From Faecalicatena sp. (GTDB lineage Bacteria; Bacillota; Clostridia; Lachnospirales; Lachnospiraceae): 8,210 nucleotides of DNA. The position numbers and the translations under genes were made by a program. How positions within the stretch are numbered: position 1 is the stretch's first letter; every line of letters begins with the position of its first letter. Positions 1 to 5,884 of the stretch are shown here, one piece after another. The DNA is taken from assembly GCA_009774255.1 (NCBI GenBank), contig VSNK01000257.1, positions 1 through 8,210 on the forward strand, written 5' to 3'. The notes beneath the pieces are model-generated. The model was not told the DNA's origin, did not search any database, and worked only from the letters and a program-made list of their open reading frames with translations.

Positions 1-1
1 C

Positions 2-982
2 GCGCACTATGATACTATTATTAACTCGCATGAGACTCCGCACGGCGTACAGGGGCTGGCGAAGGAATGTATCGGTTATGAAAACGGTGTTCTCGGCGGC
101 GTCCTCAGTGCGCTGCGGGTATTTTGCTCCGGAGGGGACAAGGTTCTGCTGCATTCCCCGACCTATATCGGCTTTACCGAAAGCCTGGAAAACGCCGGAT
201 ACGATATGGTATTGAGTGAGCTGGTGAGAGATCAGGAGGGAATTTGGCGGATTGACTTTGAAGATATGGAGCGGAAGCTGGAGGAACAGAAGATCCATGC
301 AGCCATATTCTGCTCGCCTCACAATCCATGCGGCCGTGTGTGGGAGCAATGGGAGCTGGAGCGGGTCATGGAGATTTTCCGGAAGCACGATGTCATGGTC
401 GTAGCGGACGAGATCTGGTCGGACATCATTCTGACAGGATATAAGCATATTCCAACCCAAATGGTGTCAGAGGACGCGAAAATGCGTACCGTTGCCCTCT
501 ATGCGCCGTCAAAGACCTTCAACCTGGCGGGGCTGATCGGCAGCTACCATATTATTTACAATTCCTATATCCGGGATCGGGTAAGAAAGGAATCCTCGCT
601 GGTGCATTATAATTCCATGAATGTCCTGTCCATGTATGCTCTGATCGGAGCATACCGGCCGGAAGGATGCGAATGGGTGGACGAGCTTTGTCAGGTACTG
701 ACGGCAAACGTGGATTACGTATATCATTATATCCGGGAGCATTTTGAAGGGGTATCCGCGGCAAAGCCGCAGGGAACTTATATGCTGTTCCTGGATTGTA
801 AAGAATGGTGCGAAAAGCATGGAAAAACGATCGACGAGCTGCTGCGGGCCGGTGTGAAGGCAGGCGTCATCTGGCAGGACGGAAGGCCGTTCCATGGAGA
901 GTATGGGATCAGACTGAATGTGGCGCTCCCGAAGGTACTGGTGGAAGAGGCTATGAGAAGACTGGATGAGATGGTATTCTGA
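2..982 (+). CDS. MalY/PatB-type PLP-dependent aminotransferase (C-S lyase), 5'-truncated
   Basis: Fold-type I PLP enzyme of the MalY/PatB branch of class I/II aminotransferases. Known members cleave cystathionine or cysteine-S-conjugates to pyruvate, ammonia and a thiol in the cytoplasm. The frame is open from the window edge to the TGA at 980-982, giving 326 visible residues; the family usually has about 390, so roughly 65 N-terminal residues lie outside. Visible landmarks, numbered from the edge: a GVLGGV segment near residue 31 in the cofactor-phosphate region, NPCGRVW (N108), ADEIWSD (D136, expected to contact the PLP pyridine nitrogen), SKTFNLAG with the Schiff-base lysine at K171, and GIRLNVALP with R304 for the substrate carboxylate. 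All key residues are present, so the gene looks functional. The ATG at 206 is internal and not the start. The family call is firm; substrate and lyase versus transaminase activity are inference. Confidence 0.93.
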   Translation, partial: AHYDTIINSHETPHGVQGLAKECIGYENGVLGGVLSALRVFCSGGDKVLLHSPTYIGFTESLENAGYDMVLSELVRDQEGIWRIDFEDMERKLEEQKIHAAIFCSPHNPCGRVWEQWELERVMEIFRKHDVMVVADEIWSDIILTGYKHIPTQMVSEDAKMRTVALYAPSKTFNLAGLIGSYHIIYNSYIRDRVRKESSLVHYNSMNVLSMYALIGAYRPEGCEWVDELCQVLTANVDYVYHYIREHFEGVSAAKPQGTYMLFLDCKEWCEKHGKTIDELLRAGVKAGVIWQDGRPFHGEYGIRLNVALPKVLVEEAMRRLDEMVF

Positions 983-1007
983 GCGAGAGGAATGATAACG
1001 TTCCATC

Positions 1008-1094
1008 TTATAAAACCTTCGACAGTCCTTTCAGGTACGCGAGGGCAAGCTTTTTATCATCCGGAGAAAGCGCAGTAAATTGTAGCGAACGAAT
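1008..1094 (-). pseudogene. possible C-terminal scrap of a coding region
   Basis: On the reverse strand a short frame between two stops reads ...FTALSPDDKKLALAYLKGL... and ends at a TAA (1008-1010). It is 28 codons with no start codon and no RBS. The wording resembles the tail of some short helix-turn-helix regulators, with a charged Ser-Pro-Asp-Asp turn followed by an amphipathic helix. That resemblance is from memory and may be coincidence. If real, it is the residue of a gene whose 5' part was deleted. The rest of the 983-1219 spacer holds only a 14-bp near-repeat (1120-1133 and 1152-1165, 13 of 14 identical). Confidence 0.2.
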
Positions 1095-1219
1095 TTATAA
1101 AATAGAAGTCCAATAAAACGTCAGATAAAAAAGCAACCGGATCACGGAATTGTCTGATAAAAAAGGTCAGGAAAGCATGAACAATACTTGTAGATAATGC
1201 ATGCCAGTACATTTAGTCA

Positions 1220-1260
1220 AGCCGTCACTATCCGGGAATAGCGGCGGCTATTTCTTTTTT
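1220..1260 (+). terminator. Rho-independent terminator, plus-directed
   Basis: The arm AGCCGTCACTATCC (1220-1233) pairs with GGGAATAGCGGCGGCT (1234-1249), with one G-U pair and two small mismatches, and is followed by ATTTCTTTTTT. The U-run is on the plus side, so it most likely ends transcripts running from the aminotransferase. Read from the minus strand there is no U-run, so it is a poor terminator for the convergent nuclease gene ending at 1284. Confidence 0.7.
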
Positions 1261-1283
1261 CCATGGGTAAATCAGGAGTTTTA

Positions 1284-2987
1284 TTATTCCCGACAGTACG
1301 CTATTTTGCAGCTCTTCTTATAACATGCAATTCCATACTTATGGATTTGCATGATCCCCTCTTGTTTAAGAGCGGCTGCATATCCGTTGCCTTCAATCTG
1401 TTCCATTGCTTTTTTGCACGCTGCCTCAAAGGAGCCGCCTTCCGCATATTTCACTTCGATGACGCAGCCGGTCCGAGAGGCCGGGATTACAATTTTAATA
1501 TCCGTATATCCGCTTCCTGATTCGGCATTGGACTTTGCGATCCAGCTTCCTTCTGCTTTCAGCAGCCCCAATAGTATACCGTGATAAAAGTTTTCTTTCA
1601 ACTCTTTTTTTACAAAGGTATCCCGAATACTGATGGATTCAGCTAAGAATCCGTTAAAGATTTCCTCTACGGCTTTTGCATCCCCGGTTCCGATGGCATT
1701 ACAAAATTTCTTCCAATCTGCCTGATTGCCAGTGATGTTCACCCGGAACCAGGAACTGATCTTTTTTTCATAGATGCCAAGAACCTCCTTGTTGGGGATG
1801 ACAAGACGGCACTGCCCGCGTTTGGCTTTGCCGCTCTCAGTCAGATATCCGGCGGCTAAGAGTACACTCCATAGATAGGTCTGGCGGACATCAATATCCT
1901 TGCTGTCAAGATCTGTATAGGTTAACTCCGGAATTAAAGACTTTTCTACAGCTTCACCGGAGATCAAGGCTTCAATCTCTGATTTAGTGGTTTCCGTGGC
2001 ATCTGTGAGGATGTCCTGGACAATGGTGTTGCTGCTGCTGTTCGCCCAATGAGCTTCCATGGCAGCATCTCTTGACTCTAGAAATTTATCGCACTGGTTG
2101 ATCACATCCCATGGACAGTATACTTCCGTATGTCCAAAATGGTATCCATCGTACCACTCTTTCAGTATGGCAAACTTTTCTTCCAGCCCATAATAACAGA
2201 GTAATTTTTTGACCTCATCCGTTGTAAAACCAAAATATTCCGAATAACGGATGTCGGATATAGTTCTAACTTTAAAATTATTCAGCCCCGTGAAAATACT
2301 CTCCTTTGCAATCCGAAGACACCCTGTAATCACTGCAAAATATAGACTGTTATTCGTTTTAAGCACCTGGCTGAACAACGAACGGATCAGGTTTACCATC
2401 TCCGGATAATAGCCATTCTGATATGCCTTATCCAAAGGTACGTCATACTCGTCGATAAGGACAATAGACGGAACATCATAATGTTTAAAAAGTAATTGGG
2501 ATAAAAGCCTCAGGCTGTTATAAAGATAAAACTCTTTTTCGAAATCGCCTTCAATTAATCGAGTCAGCTTTTTCTTATCCGCAAGGGTCAGCCTGTCACT
2601 TCCCAAAAGAAATTCCAGACGTCCGGCCTCTTCGCTGACAATAATCCCCAACATGCCATATGCGGTTTGAAAATTTAGCCCTGTCACATCCTTCAGGCTG
2701 ATTGAGATGACTGGATATTTCCCCATATACTGCTCGCATAGCGCAGCTTCTTTTGAAATTTCCAGACCGTCAAACAGTGACAGATCTGTCCCGATTTCAA
2801 AAAATGTTTTCAGCATATCCATATTCAAGCTTTTTCCAAATCGCCGCGGCCTTGTAAAAAGATTGACGCTTCCACGAGTATTTACCAGCTCGCCGATAAA
2901 ACCCGTTTTATCCACATAGTAAAAATGATCTCTCTTAAAATCTTTAAAAAACTCAATTCCTATCGGAAGCTTTTTCTTTTTTTCCAC
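1284..2987 (-). CDS. AAA-ATPase-like / PD-(D/E)XK nuclease family protein
   Basis: A 567-residue protein with the two-domain layout of the AAA-ATPase-like (PF09820) plus PDDEXK_9 (PF08011) family, often annotated 'ATP-binding protein' or DUF1703. Residues 7-35 (LPIGIEFF...YYVDKTGFI) are the family N-terminus. A Walker A-like loop TRPRRFGKS is at 45-53, Walker B IVLIDEYD at 175-182, and a sensor-like stretch AVITGCLRI near 218-226. The C-terminal nuclease fold shows YTDIKI (D496) and IEVKYA (E511, K513), spaced as a PD-(D/E)XK core, then YGIACYKKSCKI. Length is normal and all motifs are intact. The start is GTG (2985-2987); an AAAGGA element sits about 11 bases upstream, and the ATG 25 bases upstream is out of frame. 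It ends in tandem TAA codons. The family is abundant in gut Bacteroidetes and Clostridia, often in many copies; its function is not established, and mobile-element or defence roles are inference. Confidence 0.93.
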   Translation of the reverse strand: MEKKKKLPIGIEFFKDFKRDHFYYVDKTGFIGELVNTRGSVNLFTRPRRFGKSLNMDMLKTFFEIGTDLSLFDGLEISKEAALCEQYMGKYPVISISLKDVTGLNFQTAYGMLGIIVSEEAGRLEFLLGSDRLTLADKKKLTRLIEGDFEKEFYLYNSLRLLSQLLFKHYDVPSIVLIDEYDVPLDKAYQNGYYPEMVNLIRSLFSQVLKTNNSLYFAVITGCLRIAKESIFTGLNNFKVRTISDIRYSEYFGFTTDEVKKLLCYYGLEEKFAILKEWYDGYHFGHTEVYCPWDVINQCDKFLESRDAAMEAHWANSSSNTIVQDILTDATETTKSEIEALISGEAVEKSLIPELTYTDLDSKDIDVRQTYLWSVLLAAGYLTESGKAKRGQCRLVIPNKEVLGIYEKKISSWFRVNITGNQADWKKFCNAIGTGDAKAVEEIFNGFLAESISIRDTFVKKELKENFYHGILLGLLKAEGSWIAKSNAESGSGYTDIKIVIPASRTGCVIEVKYAEGGSFEAACKKAMEQIEGNGYAAALKQEGIMQIHKYGIACYKKSCKIAYCRE

Positions 2988-3063
2988 TGTAGTATGCGTC
3001 CTTTCCGCTCATACGCTGTTCCCTTGTGCTGATGATAGAAACAAGTTATTTCTCTCTCTTAAA

Positions 3064-3092
3064 ATACTATCATATCAATTTACTTCTGGCAA
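3064..3092 (-). promoter_or_regulatory. sigma-A-type promoter for the ATPase-nuclease gene
   Basis: On the minus strand TTGCCA (3087-3092) and TAGTAT (3064-3069) are separated by exactly 17 bases, matching the -35 and -10 consensus at 5/6 and 4/6. Transcription would begin near 3057 and leave a leader of about 70 bases before the GTG at 2987. It lies just downstream of the 3162-3211 terminator, so the gene appears to be its own transcription unit. Confidence 0.45.
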
Positions 3093-3161
3093 CTTAAATA
3101 ACGCACAATGAAAAAATTATAAAGTATTGATTTAAACGGAAAAATTTGTAAACTACCGCAT

Positions 3162-3211
3162 AAAAACAGCAGGAACCGAAGAGTCTTTTTCGTGTTCCTG
3201 CTGTCTTTTTT
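3162..3211. terminator. bidirectional Rho-independent terminator
   Basis: A perfect 11-bp stem, ACAGCAGGAAC (3166-3176) with GTTCCTGCTGT (3194-3204), encloses a 17-base loop. On the plus strand it is followed by CTTTTTTT; on the minus strand by TTTTTA. The gene that needs it is the small minus-strand ORF ending at 3241, whose transcript would be cut about 40-80 bases after its stop. The stronger U-run faces plus, where it would block read-through toward the recombinase side. Confidence 0.8.
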
Positions 3212-3232
3212 TGATTCTTTTGTAATTGCCGT

Positions 3233-3258
3233 CCATCTTTTTATTTCCTTAAAGATGG
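3233..3258 (-). other. hairpin spanning the stop codon of the small ORF
   Basis: A perfect 8-bp inverted repeat, CCATCTTT (3233-3240) and AAAGATGG (3251-3258), brackets the last codons and TAA stop of the 57-aa ORF, leaving a 10-base loop that contains the stop. No U-run follows, so it is not a terminator by itself. It could stabilise the mRNA end; that is inference. Confidence 0.4.
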
Positions 3259-3414
3259 TACATAATACTGTCCGCTCATTGCCGCGAGTCCGGCACAGAT
3301 CATTTCAGCGTTTTCTTCCCAATACTTCTTGAATGCATTGATAATTGCATTTCCGATATTTGCATTTGCCTCAAACATATAGTTCATCTGTTCTGCTGTC
3401 ATATTCATATACAT
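3241..3414 (-). CDS. 57-residue hypothetical small protein
   Basis: I do not recognise this protein. The start is the ATG at 3412-3414, because AAAGGAG lies eight bases upstream on the minus strand, a near-ideal Shine-Dalgarno. The same frame can be extended upstream to an ATG at 3519, but that extension has no RBS and reads through the real RBS. The sequence opens MYMNMTAEQMNYMF and is Met- and Asn-rich. A central amphipathic helix (about residues 18-40, ...INAFKKYWEENAEM) follows, then a small Ala/Gly segment and YYVPSLRK. It has no signal peptide or convincing membrane span. It is flanked by a structured leader upstream and a terminator downstream and is divergent to the recombinase, so it is probably transcribed alone. 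A helical oligomerising or accessory protein is the most that can be said. Confidence 0.7.
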   Translation of the reverse strand: MYMNMTAEQMNYMFEANANIGNAIINAFKKYWEENAEMICAGLAAMSGQYYVPSLRK

Positions 3415-3509
3415 AATTTTTTCTCCTTTTTGGTTGATATTGTTTATTCCCTTAAAGCAACGAGCCAAACAGCCATGCCTGCACGGATATTTGGCGGTGG
3501 CCGTGAGGA

Positions 3510-3574
3510 TCAAAGCCACAGCCGCTTGAAGCGCTGGAATTTCAATACCCTGTTAGCTTGAAGCAGGGCTTTGA
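3510..3574 (-). other. dyad-rich control or leader segment, possible three-way RNA junction
   Basis: An 8-bp outer stem, TCAAAGCC (3510-3517) with GGCTTTGA (3567-3574), encloses two inner hairpins: 3519-3536 (CAG/CTG and CGCT/AGCG around TGA, one bulged C) and 3548-3568 (CCCTG/CAGGG, which competes with the outer stem for two G). The 9-bp odd palindrome GCTTGAAGC occurs twice, at 3524-3532 and 3556-3564, 32 bp apart or about three helical turns. It lies upstream of the small ORF on the minus strand, where it could be a structured 5' leader, and abuts the -35 of the recombinase promoter on the plus strand, where the two palindromes could be operators. I match it to no known riboswitch. Confidence 0.4.
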
Positions 3575-3598
3575 CTTCCTTGCTGCGTGTATTATAAT
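3571..3598 (+). promoter_or_regulatory. promoter of the serine recombinase
   Basis: TTGACT (3571-3576) and a perfect TATAAT (3593-3598) are 16 bases apart. The start of transcription would fall near 3605, giving a 70-base leader that contains the palindromes at 3625-3658. Because ATTATAAT is nearly symmetrical, a TATAAT also reads on the minus strand at 3591-3596 and could serve the divergent small ORF, though I see no good -35 for it. Confidence 0.7.
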
Positions 3599-3624
3599 AT
3601 CACCATGGAAAAGAGATTTTTAGA

Positions 3625-3658
3625 TAACTTTTTGACAAAAAGTTAGGTCAAAATTGAC
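3625..3658. promoter_or_regulatory. candidate operator or recombinase-binding dyads
   Basis: A perfect 21-bp odd palindrome centred on A3635 (3625-3645; arms TAACTTTTTG and CAAAAAGTTA) is followed two bases later by a second dyad, GTCAA-AA-TTGAC (3647-3658). Both lie between the recombinase promoter and its RBS. Such a position suits autorepression by the recombinase, as in resolvase res sites, or a separate repressor. No U-run follows, so it is not a terminator. Confidence 0.5.
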
Positions 3659-3674
3659 ATGAGGAGGAGAATTT

Positions 3675-4277
3675 ATGACAAATGTATTTGCTTATATCCG
3701 TGTCAGCAGCCGTGACCAGAACGAGGACAGACAGCTCTTAGCCCTAAAAGAATTTGCAGTGCCCATGCAAAATATCTTTATTGATAAACAGTCGGGAAAA
3801 GATTTTGAACGTCCGGCATATAAGCGCATGGTAAAAAAGATGAAAAGGGATGATCTGCTCTACATAAAAAGCATTGACCGTCTGGGGCGCAACTACGAAG
3901 AGATTCAAAACCAGTGGCGTATATTGACAAAAGAAAAAGGGGTTGATATCTGTGTGATTGATATGCCGCTTCTGGATTCAAGACGCGGAAAAGATCTGGT
4001 AGGAACCTTTTTGAGTGATATTGTACTGCAAGTGTTGTCCTTCGTGGCGGAGAATGAACGAACCAATATCCGACAGCGCCAGGCGGAAGGAATCGCCGCG
4101 GCAAAAGAGAAAGGTGTGAAATTCGGCCGTCCGGCACTCCCGTATCCGGATAATTTTCAAAAAATATACTGCGACTGGCGAGAGAAAAAAATAACACTCC
4201 GACAGGCTGCAGAGGCCTGCGGAATGCCGGTTGGGACATTTTATGGAAAGGCAAAGCGGTTTGAAGAATCCAATTAA
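3675..4277 (+). CDS. small serine recombinase (resolvase/invertase family)
   Basis: A 200-residue site-specific recombinase of the resolvase/invertase type, which breaks DNA through a 5'-phosphoserine link at short crossover sites. By analogy with gamma-delta resolvase, the N-terminal catalytic domain shows YIRVSS with nucleophile S11 and R9, ERPAYKRM with R46, and DRLGRN with R69 and R72. The long E-helix follows (about 122-147, FVAENERTNIRQRQAEGI), then the FGRP linker (150-153). A C-terminal helix-turn-helix spans about 172-197 (ITLRQAAEACGMPVGTFYG). Size and order are standard and every active-site residue is present, so it should be active. The start is set by an AGGAGG RBS at 3662-3667. 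No transposase or conjugation gene is visible nearby, so whether it resolves a plasmid or element dimer, inverts DNA or moves a cassette cannot be told. The palindromes at 3625-3658 and the array at 4395-4880 are candidate substrates by position only. Confidence 0.95.
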   Translation: MTNVFAYIRVSSRDQNEDRQLLALKEFAVPMQNIFIDKQSGKDFERPAYKRMVKKMKRDDLLYIKSIDRLGRNYEEIQNQWRILTKEKGVDICVIDMPLLDSRRGKDLVGTFLSDIVLQVLSFVAENERTNIRQRQAEGIAAAKEKGVKFGRPALPYPDNFQKIYCDWREKKITLRQAAEACGMPVGTFYGKAKRFEESN

Positions 4278-4394
4278 GTAAGAAGTTATCATATAATGAA
4301 TGTTATTGTACAAAGTCATTATTAAAATCAGCGTGCTTCGGAGTCTTTTTGGTAGGAATAGAGTCTGCATCAAAATAGTAAAGCAGTGCTGACT

Positions 4395-4559
4395 CTAGTA
4401 CAGCGTTTCCTTGATCCCCATATACTTAGTGCTTGATATTTTTGTCAGCGCAAGGCGGAGGAAGGAGGCAATGCGGTGGCATTGTTGACTGACGACAACG
4501 CGGCGATGGCGGAAATAGTAAGTACTAAGTATATGAGGGACTAAGAAACGCTGTACTAG
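4395..4559 (-). repeat. palindromic element 1 of a CTAG-linked array
   Basis: The interior 4399-4555 is 157 bp between CTAG (4395-4398) and CTAG (4556-4559). The two ends mirror each other: over the outer 43 positions 35 are complementary, including a perfect first 11 (TACAGCGTTTC) and an uninterrupted ATATACTTAGT block. At the exact centre is a perfect hairpin, CAATGC-GGTG-GCATTG (4469-4484). The unit can fold end to end. Its core matches unit 2 only when unit 1 is reverse-complemented, so I place it on the minus strand. It has no credible ORF. Confidence 0.85.
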
Positions 4560-4720
4560 TATAACCCACGATAATTATCCACACCTTTCGCTTGTCTAAA
4601 TTTCCATCTGCCGCGTCAGCTTCAATCGACGATGCTACCGGCATCGCCTCATTCAGCTTCCTTGCACATGAAAATTTATCCTGCGCGTAAGGTAGTGGTA
4701 ATTATTGTGGGTTATACTAG
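4556..4720 (+). repeat. palindromic element 2 of a CTAG-linked array
   Basis: The interior 4560-4716 is 157 bp, exactly the length of unit 1, between CTAG (4556-4559) and CTAG (4717-4720). The arms TATAACCCAC.ATAATTA pair with the right end at 26 of the first 32 positions. The centre is CGATGC-TACCG-GCATCG (4630-4646). The core (about 4600-4675: CCGCGT, GATGC.ACCG, GCCTC.TTC, CCTTGC) aligns with the reverse complement of unit 1. The outer arms of the two units are unrelated beyond the terminal TA and a few bases. Confidence 0.85.
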
Positions 4721-4880
4721 TACATCAATGCATTAATTCTTGAGTAATCAGCACTCGCTATCCGCGCCATCTGCACGCCTGCTAACCTAGATGTAGCCCA
4801 CTACACCGTCGGTTAGCAGACGCACAGCTGACACGAATATCGAGCACTATTACTTCAAGATTAATGCAAAGCTGTACTAG
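4717..4880 (+). repeat. palindromic element 3 of a CTAG-linked array
   Basis: The interior 4721-4876 is 156 bp between CTAG (4717-4720) and CTAG (4877-4880). The outer arms share TACA, TGCATTAAT and TAAT blocks. A perfect 9-bp inner stem, CTGCTAACC (4779-4787) with GGTTAGCAG (4811-4819), leads to the central TGTAG-CCCA-CTACA (4792-4805). Its right arm (GCTGACA..AATATC.AGCACTA, from about 4827) matches the reverse complement of unit 1, so units 2 and 3 share one orientation. It is the most diverged core of the three. Confidence 0.8.
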
Positions 4881-4956
4881 TGAATGGCTGAGAGTCGTTG
4901 TATAAATCAGCAAAAAATGATACAATGTGAAATAATTAGTTGGAAATGGTAAGATT

Positions 4957-4984
4957 TTGATGAAAAAAGAGATTTCCTTATAGT
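4957..4984 (+). promoter_or_regulatory. weak promoter candidate for the 199-aa ORF
   Basis: TTGATG (4957-4962) and TATAGT (4979-4984) are 16 bases apart, at 4/6 and 5/6 to consensus. A second pair, TTGTAT (4898-4903) and TACAAT (4921-4926) with 17 bases between, lies just outside the palindrome array. Either could drive the gene at 5050. The 4881-5049 spacer is AT-rich and holds nothing else I can name. Confidence 0.3.
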
Positions 4985-5049
4985 TTTCTGCATATTGAAA
5001 CTGCAAAAAGTTATTAATGAACTGAAAATATAACAGAAAAGGAGAAGTT

Positions 5050-5649
5050 ATGATACATGTACAGTATTCCTGGCTGGAAAATGATGGTATCGGAAATATA
5101 TATAAGACCAGTTCTACATTTATAACATTTAAAGGGAATAAAATGTGGCACTCACCAGACTTTCAATGTAAGGATGTTCCCGCAGACGAGGCTTATGGCG
5201 GGCCGCCGGCTGCATATGATGTTACCGTTGAGGAATGGTGGTGCTACCAGACTGACTTGTGCACCGGAAATACAAAAATCAGAACCACAAGCGGGTGGGA
5301 TTATTTAACCGAGGGGCCTAAGCTTTTCAACTGGTGGCTGGGAGATCACGTGATTATCTGTGAGGATGATATATGCCCATACAAAGTCGATGGAAAGAAA
5401 TGCTTTGCAATAATCAGCAAGACTACGCAGGAACTTCTTCATTTTTTAGAGTTTGATTCAGTTACCAACACTTTCCACCGGCGTAAGCGTTTGGCATTGC
5501 CTACTAATATTTCTATCAAATCGGGGCAGGTGAAAAACTGTGGTTCCTATAGGTGGACAGAGAACTCTTTTGAATTAAATGGACAGAAGAGCACTTATGA
5601 AAAGCTTTTGCGGTGGAGCCTTACCAACAACAATTTTATGACTAAATAA
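5050..5649 (+). CDS. hypothetical 199-residue Trp-rich protein
   Basis: I do not recognise this protein. AGGAG at 5040-5044, five bases before the ATG, supports the start. There is no signal peptide or membrane span, so it is probably cytoplasmic. It is unusually aromatic: nine Trp in 199 residues, two as WW pairs (63-64, 95-96), plus seven Cys. The middle (about 60-100, VEEWWCYQTDL, SGWDYL, NWWLGDH) looks like a compact beta-rich domain. The end has a SYRWTENSFELNG stretch (167-179), a pattern seen in assorted beta-strand repeat proteins (inference). No catalytic motif stands out. It stands alone between two unrelated non-coding mobile-type repeats, with 41 bp between its TAA and the 5691 element. 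Cargo such as an immunity or small-molecule-binding protein is possible but unsupported. Confidence 0.75.
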   Translation: MIHVQYSWLENDGIGNIYKTSSTFITFKGNKMWHSPDFQCKDVPADEAYGGPPAAYDVTVEEWWCYQTDLCTGNTKIRTTSGWDYLTEGPKLFNWWLGDHVIICEDDICPYKVDGKKCFAIISKTTQELLHFLEFDSVTNTFHRRKRLALPTNISIKSGQVKNCGSYRWTENSFELNGQKSTYEKLLRWSLTNNNFMTK

Positions 5650-5690
5650 GGAAACATACGGACACGGTTGAGAAAATAACAAAAAGAATT

Positions 5691-5884
5691 CTAACTGTAC
5701 GGTTGGATGCTCTAAAGAGCCTCCAACCTACTCATCTATTCGCAAAAACCGTGCTGACGCACTCTTACGTCTGCTAACGCAGCCGTTTTTTACTCATTCA
5801 TGAGTAGGTTGCTAATCCAAAATCAAAGTTTTATTGCAATAAATTGCATAAAATTTTGATTTCGGATTGCAACCGTACAGTTAG
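5691..5884. mobile_element. miniature inverted-repeat element (MITE-like), 194 bp
   Basis: Perfect 15-bp terminal inverted repeats CTAACTGTACGGTTG (5691-5705) and CAACCGTACAGTTAG (5870-5884). The element is flanked by the direct repeat AAAGAATT (5683-5690 and 5885-5892), followed by C in both copies. This is the layout of a transposed element with an 8-bp (or 9-bp) target duplication. Inside are two further hairpins: CAACCTACTCAT (5724-5735) with ATGAGTAGGTTG (5800-5811), a perfect 12-bp stem, and an AT-rich stem at 5814-5868 (AATCC..AAATCAAA with TTTGATTT.GGATT). There is no transposase, so it is non-autonomous. It inserted 41 bp after one gene and 32 bp before the next, so it may carry or disrupt the downstream promoter. 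Confidence 0.75.

Noticed and set aside
9..215. 68-codon plus-strand frame at the window start
   Set aside because: It overlaps the aminotransferase in another frame; the aminotransferase frame (2-982) is open to the edge and carries the family motifs.
1120..1165. Near-repeat GTC(A/T)GATAAAAAAG, two copies 32 bp apart
   Set aside because: The copies are short, A-rich and only two; chance is sufficient and no function is suggested.
3415..3519. N-terminal extension of the small ORF to an ATG at 3519
   Set aside because: The extension reads through the AAAGGAG that clearly serves the ATG at 3412-3414 and has no RBS of its own.
3778..4254. Minus-strand frame inside the recombinase gene
   Set aside because: It is the opposite-strand shadow of a recombinase with complete catalytic residues; it has no RBS.
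4395..4880. CRISPR array
   Set aside because: Regular spacing was tempting, but there are no short identical direct repeats; the units are 157-bp palindromes differing in sequence, with no cas genes.
4395..4880. Retron msr-msd or other reverse-transcriptase-linked RNA
   Set aside because: Long hairpins fit superficially, but no reverse transcriptase is encoded in the window.
4782..5006. 74-codon minus-strand frame overlapping palindrome 3
   Set aside because: Its sequence is dictated by the palindrome and the AT-rich spacer; there is no RBS, and the composition is not protein-like.
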